Notes: generated by a model from the letters alone, not told the origin. 64,000 nucleotides of DNA from Porphyra umbilicalis (GCA_002049455.2 KV919142.1:1-64000), one strand, 5' to 3'. Positions 1-10,635 are shown, numbered from the stretch's first letter. Program-made: numbers and translations.

Positions 1-23
1 GGCGGCGGCCAGGGGCAGTGGCG

Positions 24-196
24 GCGGCCGGAAGCGCGGGCAGCGGCCAGGGGCGGGGGCGGCGGCCAGCGGCGGGGGAGGTGGCCGGCAGCGCGGGAGG
101 CCGCCAAGTGCGGGGTCGGCGACCAGAGGCTAGGGTCGTGGCCGGCAGCGCGGGCGGCCGCCAAGGGCGGGGGGGTCACCCAGAGGCGGGGTGGCT
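24..196. repeat. GC-rich tandem repeat, about 57-bp unit, three copies
   Basis: Three degenerate copies start near 24, 83 and 140, each opening with GGCCGGCAGCGCGGG or a close variant. The period is 57 to 59 bases, so one frame reads as a 19-residue Gly/Arg/Ala repeat. I see no other coding sign and treat the open frames as a by-product of the repeat. Confidence 0.7.
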
Positions 197-260
197 GGCT
201 GGCCGCGCGTTCGGCTGCCGGCAGCAAGGGTGCCGCCCGGCGGTGGGGAGGTGGCTAGCG

Positions 261-916
261 GCGGAAGCGGCGCTAGCAGTGGGAGCGACAGCCAGTGGCA
301 CGGCCAACAGCTGGGGGGGGGTGGTCAGCTGCAGAAGCGCGCGCGTAGAAACTGCGGCTACCGAGGGGGGGGGAGAGACAGCCAGATCCCCCCCCCCCGC
401 TCGCCAGAAGAAAAGTTTTGCTTCGTGTTTGAGATGCTCAGATACTATCTCACGTGAGCCCGCTTTGTTCTGCCAAGGTAGCAAGATTTTTCCACATGAA
501 CAGTCCACTATGGATAGTATTATCTTCCCAACCGTCGGCCCGTACGGACCTCTGCCTTCCCAGTTACACGTGCATGTGCACACCAGCCTCATCAACCCGA
601 GTTTGCTCGTTGTGGTCTCGCATGACATGGCCGCATGGAGCACCCCGATTGTGTGCCGTTCGAACCTAAAGCTGAGTCATCTTGTTGGACACAGCCTCCG
701 CGGCAGCGTCGATTCTCTGGCAAGGCGGCCTCCGACAAGGCGGAGCCCTTTGCAGCCGGTGCCGAGTGCACCGCTGGACATCGAGAGGTGCCTGCAGACA
801 CGATCTGTGCATATGACCACGTCGCAAGTACCTAAATCGTTCTGAGGCACGTGGCCCCATTAGGAATTCAAGCCTAGCCCCCCCCCAAAACCCCCCCCAA
901 CACCCCCCCAAGCACT
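261..916. other. No gene seen; contains a short dispersed repeat
   Basis: This stretch holds G and C runs and no recognisable coding sequence. A segment at about 392-450 (CTCGCCAGAAG, then a match to TTTTGCTTCGT and CTCAGATACTA) is repeated at about 948-1002, just inside a larger dispersed repeat. Confidence 0.5.
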
Positions 917-1287
917 CCACGTGGCGCGCTCACAGGCCGCCCCGCCCCCCCCTCGCCAGAAACAGAATTTTGCTTCGTTGTTGACATTCTCAGATACTAC
1001 CTCACACGAAGCACAAGTATGGCCAGAACTGGAAGATCGTCGTCATAAACGTCGATTGAGTGATACATGGCAGCTCCACAGGCTGCCACCGTGCAGGGCC
1101 ACGACGATCTGTCAGCCAATCACACATGCAAGAATCACAGACGAGATTGTGTGCATCCAAACGTCTTGCACGGGTGGTGAGGGCTGGCACAAGGCTGGGA
1201 ACTTCATGGCTGGAAATTGCCGTGGACGTGGTTTTTTATTCCATGTTGGCCCGTCTACAGCTCTCGCGTACATCATGCGATCTACCT
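917..1287. repeat. Dispersed repeat, copy 1 (empty MITE site at 1269)
   Basis: The segment closely matches 44397-44912 and then 45085-45104 on the same strand. Shared blocks include CTCACAGGCCGCC, ACGAAGCACAAGTATGGC, CACATGCAAGAATCACAGAC and GGCTGGCACAAGGCTGGGAA. In this copy CTCTCGCGTA runs straight into CATCATGCGATCTACCTG. In the other copy a 172-bp MITE sits exactly at that TA. Similarity ends right after CTACCTG. The repeat encodes nothing I recognise. Confidence 0.8.
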
Positions 1288-1503
1288 GTAACTTTGCACG
1301 AGACAAGCTGAGGGTCGCCCCCTCTGGTCTTGAGAAGCACAGCGTCTCTGCTACAGCGGTTTATGCTACCCAGTCGGTTTTGTAGGGCTCTCAGAGAGGT
1401 CGTGGATGCAGTTGCACCGGCCCCCCCCTCAGACAGGATGGAATCGGCGATCTGTATGCCGGGCCTCGTCGCAGTGGCCCGCGATCGGTTCGCGGTCGTT
1501 GAT
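1288..1503. other. No gene seen
   Basis: Unique-looking sequence between the dispersed repeat and the 10-bp tandem array. I find no supported coding region. Confidence 0.4.
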
Positions 1504-1607
1504 CCACACAGAGCCACACAGAGCCACACAGAGCCGCACAGAGCCACACAGAGCCACACAGAGCCGCACAGAGCCACACAGAGCCACACAGAGCCACAGA
1601 GCCACAC
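1504..1607. repeat. 10-bp tandem repeat with 30-bp higher-order period
   Basis: About ten tandem copies of GAGCCACACA. Copies with CGCACA in place of CACACA recur every third unit in the first part, which gives a 30-bp higher-order pattern. Because ten codons equal 30 bases, every frame reads as a ten-residue repeat. Confidence 0.9.
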
Positions 1608-1851
1608 GGTGCCGTCTGGTTGCACGGGTCGTCGTGGGACACGTGGTCGATGCATGTCATTTCGACGTCCAGCCAATGACCGGACGTCCAGGATAGTCCT
1701 TGTCCAGAATAGGGTGGGCCTGCCGTATTTTGCCTTCGAATAGAACATGCGCCCTCTATGGGGTCGTATCTCGAAAAAAACGACCCACGATGACACGTGG
1801 GCTACAAGAGATCGTGGGTGGGGCTACAAGAGATCGTGGGGGCTCTCTGGG
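1608..1851. other. No gene seen
   Basis: A short unassigned spacer. It contains ATAGAACATGCGCCCTCTAT near 1740, a motif that resembles part of the inverted repeat near 5120. Confidence 0.3.
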
Positions 1852-1981
1852 GGTGTGTGGGGGGGGGGGGGGGGTTGGGGAATTAGGGGGTGCTGGGGGG
1901 GCACTGGGGGGGGGTTGGGGGGGGGTTGGGGGCGGGGTTGGGGGGTTTGGGGGGGTCTGGGGGGGGGTCGGGGGGAGCTGA
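1852..1981 (+). repeat. Long G-tract region (potential G-quadruplex)
   Basis: Almost continuous runs of 5 to 14 G separated by TT, T, C or A. On the other strand this reads as a Pro/Thr repeat with no sign of being a protein. The sequence could form stacked quadruplexes. Confidence 0.75.
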
Positions 1982-3482
1982 GCGGCGTGCTGGGGCTCGG
2001 GGGCGCAAATTGGCATTGTGGGCGGGTCGTCAATTTGGACGCACAATGGCCTGACAACGTGCTGACGACCTTACGTGGCCGCTACCACCGCCCCACCAGT
2101 GCTGTCTCAGAGCCGCACCGCGCCCCACTCCTCGGCTACCGCGGCCGTCGCTGGCCTTCTCCCCACTGGCAGCCCGTCGCCACTACAAATGTTTCTCGCT
2201 TTGTGTGTTTTCCTGCCTGGCCGCCCACCCGGCTGCGGCCGACGTGTCATCTGCCAAGGAGGTCCTGCTGGACAAGAAGAGACGCGCGAAGATAGAATTC
2301 CCGTATTGTTTCCAGCTGGTCAGAAAGAACAGAGTACAGTATGGGAGACCGGCCGTAGTGTTTTTTCCAACCAAAAGCAATGGGAATCGCTATAGGCAGG
2401 AACAGAAGGCACATACGGTATCCACAAGATGGGGCAGTGCCAGAAAAACGCACCAGATCCATTGGACTGGCCAGTGTTGGCACTGCTTTGACGCACAATC
2501 CGGGACACTCCAGCAATCAGCTCCTAGTTTATTTATTCTCGCTGCCACGCGCACAGCGGCGGTCCGGTCCACCTGAGCATCCCACAGCAGGTGGCCAGAT
2601 ACACACCCATGGCTGGCTACCGCCACAACGGCGGGCACGACGACGGTGACCTCATGCTACTTCCACTCACGCGTGTACCCCGCCTAGGTCCTTCCCCCAT
2701 TGTGCGAGCGTATGAGCTATCACTTGCTCGCATACAAGGATCGGGAGGGGGGAGCTGTGAGACCATGGCGGCGTGCGGGTAGTGACCCTCGTCTCGGATT
2801 GACGGGGCCCATGGAAAGACCCTGAGCCAGAGGTTGTGGCTAACCGGCCGAAAAGCGACCATCAAAAGACAATTAGACACTGTCCAGATGACAGCTTTCA
2901 CTCAACGTATGTTACTGAAATCTCGTGGCACGGTCACTGCCTTGGGAGCCGTGTCGGTCAGGCGTCAAGCGTTCTGAGTCCTCTCAATGGTAGTTTCATG
3001 CAAGGAGCTGCTTTTGTGTCGTGCTGTACTGAGGGTGCACATCGTCTTGACATTGAATAGAAAACTTTTGACCGCTGGACCTTAATAGAACATTCTACAA
3101 GATTCACTCGGACCAACTTCGTTTCAAGCTCACATCTGTCGCGGGGCACGCGTGAAGGGCAGCAGGTAGGGTGTCATATGAGCATGAAGGAGCCCTTGTT
3201 GTACTATTCTGAGCACACCGACGTGACCAGGGATTGTCCTCTATCCTACTTGAGCTCCCCGATCGAATGTGACATGGTGTTCTTTTTGGGTCGGACGTCT
3301 GCTGAAACGCGGAGGATGCCACGGGCATGCCAAGTGGGGAAGGGCAACACGTCTTGGGACAGTAGGGTGCCAAAAACAAAAGTCGTGCGGCGCTTGACTT
3401 TATCATTTCTTCTGGGTAAAGTGACGTCCCTGATCACGCCTATTCAGTCAGAATGGACTGAAACCCACACCAACATGCTGTT
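1982..3482. other. No supported gene
   Basis: Mixed-composition sequence with several short open frames on both strands, none above about 120 codons. One plus-strand frame at 2205-2576 has a balanced composition (for example KEVLLDKKRRAKIEFPYCF) and might be an exon remnant. I recognise no domain in it. Confidence 0.4.
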
Positions 3483-5010
3483 TTGCACCGATATGTATCC
3501 AGCAACAGTGCCTTTCCGCACTTGCGAGCATTGCGTGAGAACCGCTGCCGCGGCGAGGCTGCGGTGACCGCTGCTGCCGCCATCACAGCCGCCCGAGAAG
3601 CGACCCCCGTGCGTTCGGTGGCGGGGGCTGGCGCAGCCGCCGTTGTCCTGCTGGCAACTACGTCCGACAGCGGGGCGGCGGCGGCGGCGCGGCAACATGC
3701 GCCCCTGCAGGCGGCGTCGGTGGCCGCGGTGCGGCGAGCGGTCCCGCGTCCGTCAGCCACCGCTGCTGTCAGAGCCACGGCACCGGTGGGGGCGGATGCG
3801 CGGGCGGCGGCAGGGCACGCACCTTTCCCTGCCGCCCTCACCGGCCCCAGCGCTACGCGGGAACGCAGCACCTCAGCGGGGGTTTTGCGGAGCGGCGGCG
3901 GCCGTCCCTGAGTCGCCCTGACCGGCTTCCGCCGGCTGGGTGGCCACCCCCAGAAGTGCGCCAGGCGTTTTTGATCCGTTCTTGGTTACCGCGGTGGTGG
4001 CGGCGGCGGTGCAGCAATCCCCGTAGACTGGGCCACCGCCACTGCCGCCGACGGCGACGAGGTTTATCTTCACCCGTTTTCAGACGCGGAAAAAGCCGCC
4101 GCTGCTGCGATAGCGCCCGCGAGCGCCAGAACGGAGGCGCCGGCGGCGTGGCGGTCCCCGGCTTCGGTGGAGGCGGGTACGGCCGCGGCGCACGCCGCGG
4201 GGGCGACGACCATGCTGCCACCCGCTGGGGCCACCTGCGGGGGCGGTGGTAGCGACGCTGCGCCGTCCAGCCCCGTCACTGCCTGCCGGTCATCTCCCCT
4301 CTACGGCACGGCGCAGCACGCGGCGCGGTGGTCGGTGGCCGGGGAGGTAGCGGCGGCGGCCACCGCCATCCCCGCCGGCCCTGGCAGCCGCCGCCGCCGA
4401 CGGCGACCGCGTGGCGGCCCTTGCTGGTGGGGGGGGGTGCCGCGGCGTGGCACGCATTGGCTGCCCCACGCCACTCCGCCGCCACGGCGCCGCGCACCAC
4501 TGGCCGCGGCGCCCTGTGCCGGTGGCCATCGGGTGCTGGCAAGGGGGGTGCCGACGCTACGTCGCCCCCCCCCGCCGCGACCGGCGGGGCGGCCCCCCCC
4601 GGCACCGCGCCGCGCGACGCGGCTTGGACCCCGGCGGCGGCGGTGGTGGCGGCGGCTGCGGCGGAGGCGCTCCCCGCCCGCTCGGCTGTCGGAACGGCCG
4701 CCGACGGCGCGACGTCCCCGTGCCTTTCGGCCGCGGCGCTCGCGGCCGCGGCCACCACGCCGGCCGCCTGGGACGCCGGCGGGGCGGCGCCGGCGGCGCG
4801 GCCGCTCATGGGCACGCCGGCGGCGGCCGACAGGCAGCCGGCACCCAGTATAGGCGCCGCCGTTGGCCGCCCCCCGCCCCGCCACATGGCATGTGTGGCC
4901 GTTTTACCGCCTGAATGCGAGGTCCCCCCGAGCAATAAGGAGGCTACAACGGCATCAAATCGGATGAGAAATTGACGTTGAGCAGCAGAACGCGAGAAAA
5001 GTGGCCCCAT
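3483..5010. other. Alanine-rich GC sequence, coding status unresolved
   Basis: Both strands are open over long stretches because GC is extreme. The plus strand has an Ala-rich frame at 3483-3911, and the minus strand one at 4276-5010 that starts MGPLFSRSAAQRQFLIRFDA and becomes Ala/Gly-rich. Neither shows a domain. The minus frame begins with a normal-looking 30-residue segment, so it is the better candidate if a gene exists here. Confidence 0.3.
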
Positions 5011-5076
5011 CGCAATGGCGTCATGAGGGGGATTTGGATCTAAATCGTTTGCAACTCTGCCCCCTCTCAGGCGTTG

Positions 5077-5138
5077 GAAACGGCCCCCACGATCTATTCT
5101 AGAGGTTTAATCTCTAGAATAGAACGTGGGTCCGTTTC
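5077..5138. repeat. Inverted repeat (27-bp arms, 7-nt loop)
   Basis: The arms lie at 5077-5104 and 5112-5138. The 5' arm starts GAAACGGCCCCCACG and ends TCTATTCTAGAG, and the 3' arm mirrors it with few mismatches. The loop is GTTTAAT. It could be a foldback element or the fused ends of a small transposon. Confidence 0.8.
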
Positions 5139-5363
5139 TCTTGAAATCCTACACGCCCTCTATTGTGTCACCCGGACTATCGGACCGAGATGTAGTTATC
5201 TAAATTCATTGTGGTGAATCTCGTTCCTTAGGGCACCGTTACATTGACGAGAGCGTGGATCGTGGACCAATAAGTGAATATAGACACGTTGCACAAATAA
5301 ACGAGACACGTTTCGTTAGTCCATCATTGCTAGGTTTGCTCTAAGTGCGGGACCCGATCCAAC

Positions 5364-6565
5364 TTAAGCCCTAACCCTAACCCTAACCCAAACCCTAACC
5401 CTAACCCTAACCCAGTTGCAAAAGAGTTCCAAATCGGCCTCTACGCTTCCGCAGAGGCCCATTTGGAACTCTTTTGCAAGAGTTGGAGTGGGATTTTTGG
5501 GAGAACGGCTGTAGCTCGCCATCATGATCGCGCAGCTCGGGGCGACCTTGGCCACCCGCGGCCCGACGCCCCGACACAGACCGCGCACGCCCTCGTCGCG
5601 CACAATCGTCCAGGCGACCCCCCACAGTCCCCCGTCGGGCGCCCCGCGGCCGGCGGCGCCCCGCTCCGCCACCTGCCACCGCGTCTTGACCACATCCGCG
5701 GGCACCGTCGCCGCGGCGGCGGCCACGCCCGCGCCGACGCCACAGAGAAGGTGCACGGGCGTGTCGACGCCGGGGCGGGGGGGGGCGGCGACGGCGGCGC
5801 GGGGCGTGCCCGCCGCCGCGCGCCCGCGGCCGACGAGGCGGTCGACGGCCCCCCCCGGGCGCTTGAGCGCCTCGTACGCCCCCCAGTAAATGGCGGAAAA
5901 GGGCGCATCCCGCAGCAGCGTCACGCCCGCGCCGCGCCACAGCCCCGCCACCCCGTCGGTCGCAACCACCGACGCAACGACGCCGCGGAGGCCGCCCACG
6001 CGCCCGCCACCCGCGCCCGCCTGCAGCCGCAGGCGGCCGAGCTCCAACGGCGCCCCCGCGAGCGTCGCCACACACCGCGCGACTGCGCCGGCGGTGGCGG
6101 GCACCGCGGCAGGGGGCACCACGCCCCCCCCCCACCCCCCCCCCCCACCACCACTGGCGGTACTCTCCCTATCGGGCGGCGCGAGTGCCCGCCCGACCGC
6201 CTCGTACAAGCAAAAATAAACGCCCGTGGACGGTACGGCAATCGCAAACGTGGCGGGGAGGCCCCGCCACAGCCCCCGCGTGCCGTGCGCGGCGACAATC
6301 TGCCGCGCCGCGTCGGCCATGGAGGTGGCGTGGCCGGGCACCGCGCACGGCAGCGGCTGCGGCGTGCACACGTGCGCCTGCATGCGCACCTTGACAACGT
6401 CCAGGGGGGTGACAAAGAGGGCGGTGATGGAGGCGGCGGTGGAGGCGGCGACGGCGTGGGCCGGAGGGGGGAGCCGCTTGGGGAGGGGGGGGGGGAGGAC
6501 GCACCGTCGCCGGCGGCGCCGTCGCCGGCGGCGCCGTCACCGCCGCCGCTGCCGCCGCCGCCCAT
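5364..6565 (-). CDS. SLC25A39/40: Mitochondrial carrier, SLC25A39/40 (MTM1) type, with abnormal 3' end
   Basis: This is a six-helix inner-membrane carrier. The family includes SLC25A39/40 and yeast Mtm1, which are linked to mitochondrial glutathione import and metal homeostasis. Three carrier repeats are visible with signatures TPLDVVKVRMQ, APLELGRLRLQ and VPADVVKTRWQ. Family-typical strings are RGLPATFAIAVPSTGVYF and LRDAPFSAIYWGAYEALK. The likely start is the ATG at 6565, which opens a Gly/Ala/Asp-rich leader. A run of about 11 C near 6481-6496 changes frame before the first helix, probably a homopolymer length problem. The true carrier ends around 5510 at AIMMASY. From there the frame runs through the hairpin and reads the TTAGGG-type array as alternating Val-Arg before TAA at 5364. 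An insertion has therefore probably replaced the natural last residues. The gene lies downstream of the kinase on the same strand. Confidence 0.85.
5369..5413 (+). repeat. Interstitial telomere-like array (CCCTAA)n
   Basis: Seven and a half tandem CCCTAA units, one of them CCCAAA. The array directly abuts the hairpin at 5416 and lies inside the 3' end of a carrier frame. It is flanked by ordinary sequence on both sides, so it is not a chromosome end in this assembly. Confidence 0.9.
5416..5479. repeat. Near-perfect hairpin beside the telomere-like array
   Basis: Two 27-bp arms (5416-5442 and 5453-5479) differ at a single position and enclose a 10-nt loop. The 5' arm begins TTGCAAAAGAGTTCCAAAT. 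Together with the CCCTAA array it forms a compact block that supplies the last residues of the minus-strand carrier frame. Confidence 0.9.
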
Positions 6566-6741
6566 GATGCCGCCCCAGTCGGCGGTCGGGGGGGGGGAGG
6601 TGAGCGACACGGCAGGGGGAGACGGCGCCGGCGGGGAGAGCGCCACCTCGGTGGAAGGATGGAGCGGCCGCCACGACGACGCCACCGCCAACGTCATTGG
6701 CCGCGGGCGGGCAAGGGACGGACGACCGTGGCGGCGGCGGC

Positions 6742-6840
6742 GGCGCGGCAACAGTGGCGGCGGCGCCGCAACTGTGGCGGCCGCGCGGCAACTGTGGCGG
6801 CGACGCCGCACCGGTTGGCGCGGCAACAGTGGCTGTGGTC
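6742..6840. repeat. Short GC minisatellite
   Basis: Four or five degenerate copies of GCGCGGCAACAGTGGCGGCG lie upstream of the carrier gene. It resembles in style, but not in exact sequence, the 72-bp minisatellite at 33.8 kb. Confidence 0.6.
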
Positions 6841-7473
6841 GTGGCACACCGACGGCGGCAGCAGCTACGACCAACAAGCCAGCAGGCGGGACTAGTCCCG
6901 GCAGTCGACTGCCGACACGGTGGGACCGGCACACTGCCGACGAGACGACCGGGGCGCGGGGCACGCGCGGGGGCGGGCGGCGCGCCCGCGGGCCGCACAC
7001 CCAGTCGGCGGGCGGCCGACGGCCCGCCGGCGAGCGGACGTTGGGACAGTCCGACGGCGCAGACACGTCGACGGCTGCAGGCAGCCGTGTGGGGTGGAGG
7101 CCGTCGGGACCAAAATAAGTTCAATGGTGCCCTTTGTGCCACGTGGGGTGGCTCCCACAGCCAAGGCAGGCGAAGCAAACGCTGCAATCCGCCTCATGAA
7201 ACTGAAGGCGCGTGAGTGTACACTCTCATCGCTGTGCGCCTGTTCTTTGGGCTCGCACAATCTCTCACGACAAAACAACGGACTCAAGCAGCAGAGCAGG
7301 CTCGACCACACAACCAGGAAAGAGCTATACGATGCGGCATCGCACGCGGCGTACCCGCCGGTGCCCCTCTCATGCAAAACTGGCACCCGCACGCAGGCAC
7401 TGTCACTACAGCCACCCCTAATGGAGCTACGGGCCCCATAGGATGCACCGGGATGCACCGAACGACGGTGCAG
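6841..7473. other. Spacer between kinase and carrier
   Basis: This is intergenic sequence between the stop of the minus-strand kinase and the start region of the minus-strand carrier. Composition drops from very GC-rich to about average after 7100. It presumably holds the carrier promoter. I can name no specific motif. Confidence 0.4.
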
Positions 7474-8295
7474 CTACTTGTGGAGAGACGCCAGACGCGC
7501 CTTGCACAGGTGCTGTTCCACCAGCGCCAGTCCGAGCCAGTCGTTTTTGACGTTGCTGGTCGTGGACTCGTCGTCGCCCCATCCCTTTGTGGTACCCTTG
7601 CCAAGCACCTGGTCGATGGGAAGGCAAGAGTCAAAGTCAATCAGCACCGGCGTGTCCTCGTCGTTGAGCACGATGTTATCCGGCTTGACGTCGTTGTGGC
7701 AGTAGCCTAGGTCGTGCAGATGTACGAGCGCGTCGGCAATGCCTTTGATGCACTTGCCGATGTCAATGTCGAGCGGCCGCGTCTTGTCGGCACACCGTTG
7801 CGCAAGAGATACCGCATGATACTCAAGCTTTATGCCGAATATGTACCCTTTTTTGACAACGACGCCGAGGCACTTGATGATGTTGCCATGCGGTTTGTCA
7901 TGGAGCATGTCCATAACGGCCACCTCGTTCGCAAAGTAGGCGCGCGACGCATCGCGGTCGGCGGGGTCTTGGTAGCATAGCAGGTCCGGCTTCTTGATGA
8001 AGGTGATGATGCCGGGCTTCTGGAACTCGTCCAGCTCGTTGAGCCGCAGACTCCCTTTCTCGTACTTGGGGCAGGCCAGCGCCATGTCTATCTCGAGCGG
8101 CATACCACCGACCTCGCCGTCGGCGGGAAGTTCAGTCTTGGGCTTACGGGTTGCACCGCCTGCCGCAAGCGCCGCTTCGTCCAGACCCATCACCTGCAGG
8201 ACTAGTGCTCGACCCTTCAGCTTCCTGGGATCCTGATCCTCCACCGACGCCCTCATGTAGTGAAGCTTCCTGCCCGGGCTCGACTCGATGATCAT
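7474..8295 (-). CDS. Divergent protein kinase-like protein
   Basis: The C-terminal 180 residues show a protein kinase fold. The presumed ATP-binding Lys lies in ITFIKKP (about residue 101), and the helix-C Glu in FANEVAVMDML (124). The catalytic loop is CHNDVKPDNIVL (199-210) and the metal-binding segment LIDFDSCLP (about 219-227). The HRD motif reads HND and DFG reads DFD, so the residues needed for catalysis are present in altered settings. No clear APE segment is seen, and the protein stops shortly after NDWLGLALVEQHL, so the C-lobe is short. The frame appears coding upstream of the chosen ATG (for example WTPPWASQPNYAPAPSEP) as far as a TAG near 8415. An upstream exon joined at that YAG is possible. 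The substrate is unknown. Confidence 0.8.
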   Translation of the reverse strand: MIIESSPGRKLHYMRASVEDQDPRKLKGRALVLQVMGLDEAALAAGGATRKPKTELPADGEVGGMPLEIDMALACPKYEKGSLRLNELDEFQKPGIITFIKKPDLLCYQDPADRDASRAYFANEVAVMDMLHDKPHGNIIKCLGVVVKKGYIFGIKLEYHAVSLAQRCADKTRPLDIDIGKCIKGIADALVHLHDLGYCHNDVKPDNIVLNDEDTPVLIDFDSCLPIDQVLGKGTTKGWGDDESTTSNVKNDWLGLALVEQHLCKARLASLHK

Positions 8296-8388
8296 GCTGG
8301 TGTACAGATACCGACCGCCGTTTGGCTCTGACGGCGCTGGAGCGTAGTTGGGCTGCGACGCCCACGGAGGCGTCCAGTGAGTGACTTT

Positions 8389-8502
8389 CTCGTCACCATA
8401 GGTCAGCCAGTCATTCTAAACCATGACGGGTTCGGGGGCTGAGGTCTCGTCATCATAGCTCAGCGGGACACCCTCAACCATGACGGGGTCGGGGGCTGAT
8501 CG
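8389..8502. repeat. 57-bp direct repeat, two copies
   Basis: Copies at 8389-8445 and 8446-8502 both contain CTCGTCA, ACCATGACGGG and TCGGGGGCTGA. Read on the minus strand they give SAPDPVMV and SAPEPVMV. They may be part of an upstream exon of the kinase gene. Confidence 0.75.
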
Positions 8503-9814
8503 GAGGTAGAGCCTTTGCCATGCAGAGTTGAGAGCATACACAGCCCGTAACAAGTAGCAACATCGTCAGCTCCAAGGCCACAAACAGAAAGAAAGGCAAC
8601 CGCAGACGGTAATATGATTAGCACGGTGTACCTAGCGAGCACATGCAATACCACACCCGCAAACATCGAACGCATGCGGAGAGTCGCGCTTCTCATATGC
8701 CCATGATAAGGGGAAGAGACGAGGCACACCTCCCCTTAGAGCGTACCGTGTCAGCTGCCAACGCGCGCACGCCACGGCGAGGACGCGCACGCCACGTCCT
8801 CGACGTCGGCCAGCACCAACAGCTAGGCGAGCGTAGAAAGCACAGTGGGGCACTGCTCGCGTCGCCAAAGTAACGACAGCTGCTTGGCAAAGAAAGGGAT
8901 CCAGGAGCCACGACCGTAAGGTGCCTGGGGTGCAGACCTGCAACGGAGCAGAGCACCAGTCATTCATGGACGGGGGAGGTGGTACGGGGTGGTCAGAAGA
9001 AGTAAACAAATGAGCGGTTAGCCGGCTGCCACGATACAGTCCTTACACCGATGCAGCTGCCTCCCCATCTACGTACACCTACAAACACAACACGTGCTCC
9101 TCGTCACACAGAGGTGGTCCTCTAGCAGCGTACCTTGCCTTTGCGGACCGCGTCCGCGCCGCTCTCGGTCGCTTGCGGTGCAGCACGTTGGTGAGCACGT
9201 GGCCTTCGTGCGGCCCTCGTGGCCTTGGTGCGGGTCGCCCTGGGTCGCCTTGGCTTGGTGGTGCGGCTGGGGCGCGCTGTTGGGGGGAGAGCCCACGAGG
9301 GGCAAGCCCGCGTGCGTGCCCGAGGCGTGCTTTTGTCGTGATTTAGGGCGCGTTTCAAAGCAAAAGTGGCCGCAGCGGCGGAGCGGCACTGCGATCGTGC
9401 CGTTTGCGCGAACGCCGAGTGTCCCGCCGAATCCGCGAGTTTCATCCGATTGCGGATCGCGACAAACTGTCGGAATGCTGGCCAGATCTTCAGAACCAGG
9501 ACGTTCGGAGACCAGCAGAACATAGCGCGACACTCCTCGTGGATCCCTGTGCATCCACTGGCTCAAAACTGGCTGCTGTCTGTTGGTTTCTTTCGAGACT
9601 TGGTGGGTCCACATCTGGAAGCGCACAATATTGCTGATCCCCCATTTCCCTGGCCTTGAGGACAGGGTGCTCTCAAAGTGTAGTGATGCACACATATACT
9701 TAGATCAAGGGACTTGCTCTCCGTTTCAGAGGTGGCAGTCTGCATTCGTGTCCTCATGGATCTGAGGGCGTGTCAGTGTTGAAAGGGTCGCGATGACGCT
9801 AAAAGCGAATGAAG
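8503..9814. other. No supported gene; two weak minus-strand frames
   Basis: Minus-strand frames at 9069-9695 and 9122-9523 have a protein-like composition over part of their length (for example LKIWPAFRQFVAIRNRMKLA) and then become Arg/Pro-rich. I recognise no family. They could be remnants of a mobile element. Confidence 0.3.
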
Positions 9815-10348
9815 TTACGTGGCTGAGAAGGCCTGTCCGGCCACAGGGGTCACTGGGCCCGGACGGCGCCTGCCCCCCTGCCCCCCCCCACCGCCCCGAG
9901 TCGCGCGCGACGACCGCGCGCAGCGACTTGCGGGGTTCGACGCGCCTACGATGACCCGCGGGTGATCTCGTGCCTGCGCGCCGGCTTCTGTTGCGGCGGC
10001 TCGTCGGCGGTTGCTGACGCCATCTACCGCCGCGATTAGGAGCACCGCGTCGCACGTCGGTCGGCCCCCCCCGCCCGCCCGTGCGCCGCGTCGGCCGCCC
10101 CGCCCGCCGTGCGCAGGTGCGCTGCGCGGTGGAGTGACGATCCTTTCCGCGGGCGTCGCGCGACGCCGGCGGGCCACCGCCGCTGCCGTGGCGGAGGCGG
10201 CACCCCTTACCCCGCCCGACACCCCCCCCACCACGGCAACATGGCTGTACGTGCCCCCGTGCGCGCTCGCAGCCATAGAGCCGGCCGTCGTGCCCGTTGT
10301 CAATGCGTCGCCGAGCGCACCACCGCCCTGAAGGCCAGAGCATTGCAC
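9815..10348 (-). CDS. Hypothetical Ala/Gly-rich protein
   Basis: This is a 177-codon frame starting MQCSGLQGGGALGDALTTG. It has no recognised domain, signal peptide or membrane segment. The opposite strand is open over much of the same stretch, so the frame may be only a result of high GC. It is listed because it is the longest ATG-started frame between the kinase and the first MITE. Confidence 0.2.
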   Translation of the reverse strand: MQCSGLQGGGALGDALTTGTTAGSMAASAHGGTYSHVAVVGGVSGGVRGAASATAAAVARRRRATPAERIVTPPRSAPAHGGRGGRRGARAGGGGRPTCDAVLLIAAVDGVSNRRRAAATEAGAQARDHPRVIVGASNPASRCARSSRATRGGGGGQGGRRRPGPVTPVAGQAFSAT

Positions 10349-10635
10349 GCACGTGCCTGGAACTGTGTCCTCACCTATCCGGGACGGTTCCTGGACGTAC
10401 AGTCATTATTTGGTTATATCCATCGCCATTTGTTTACAGTTGCGGACAGTACCTAGGTTCCTCTGGCTCGACTTGCGATCGGCTGCCATGAGGTCATTTC
10501 AATACTACTGGGAAGGAAGAGAAGTACGAAAGAGAGCATTTACGGTGAACTCGGACGAGATAAAATCCAATTTTACTTGCCTTCGCAGAACCTGATCACG
10601 CAAGAGTGTGCCTCGTACAGACCCACCATGCCCCA
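10349..10635. other. No gene seen
   Basis: Ordinary-composition spacer. Nothing recognisable on either strand. Confidence 0.4.

Noticed and set aside
1852-1981. Pro/Thr-rich protein on the minus strand
   Set aside because: It is only the translation of G-runs, with no start context or domain.
5369-5413. Chromosome end marked by CCCTAA repeats
   Set aside because: Only about seven units, flanked by ordinary sequence and genes on both sides.
5463-7118. Plus-strand frame of 551 codons
   Set aside because: It is antisense to the mitochondrial carrier, whose three signatures on the minus strand are unmistakable.
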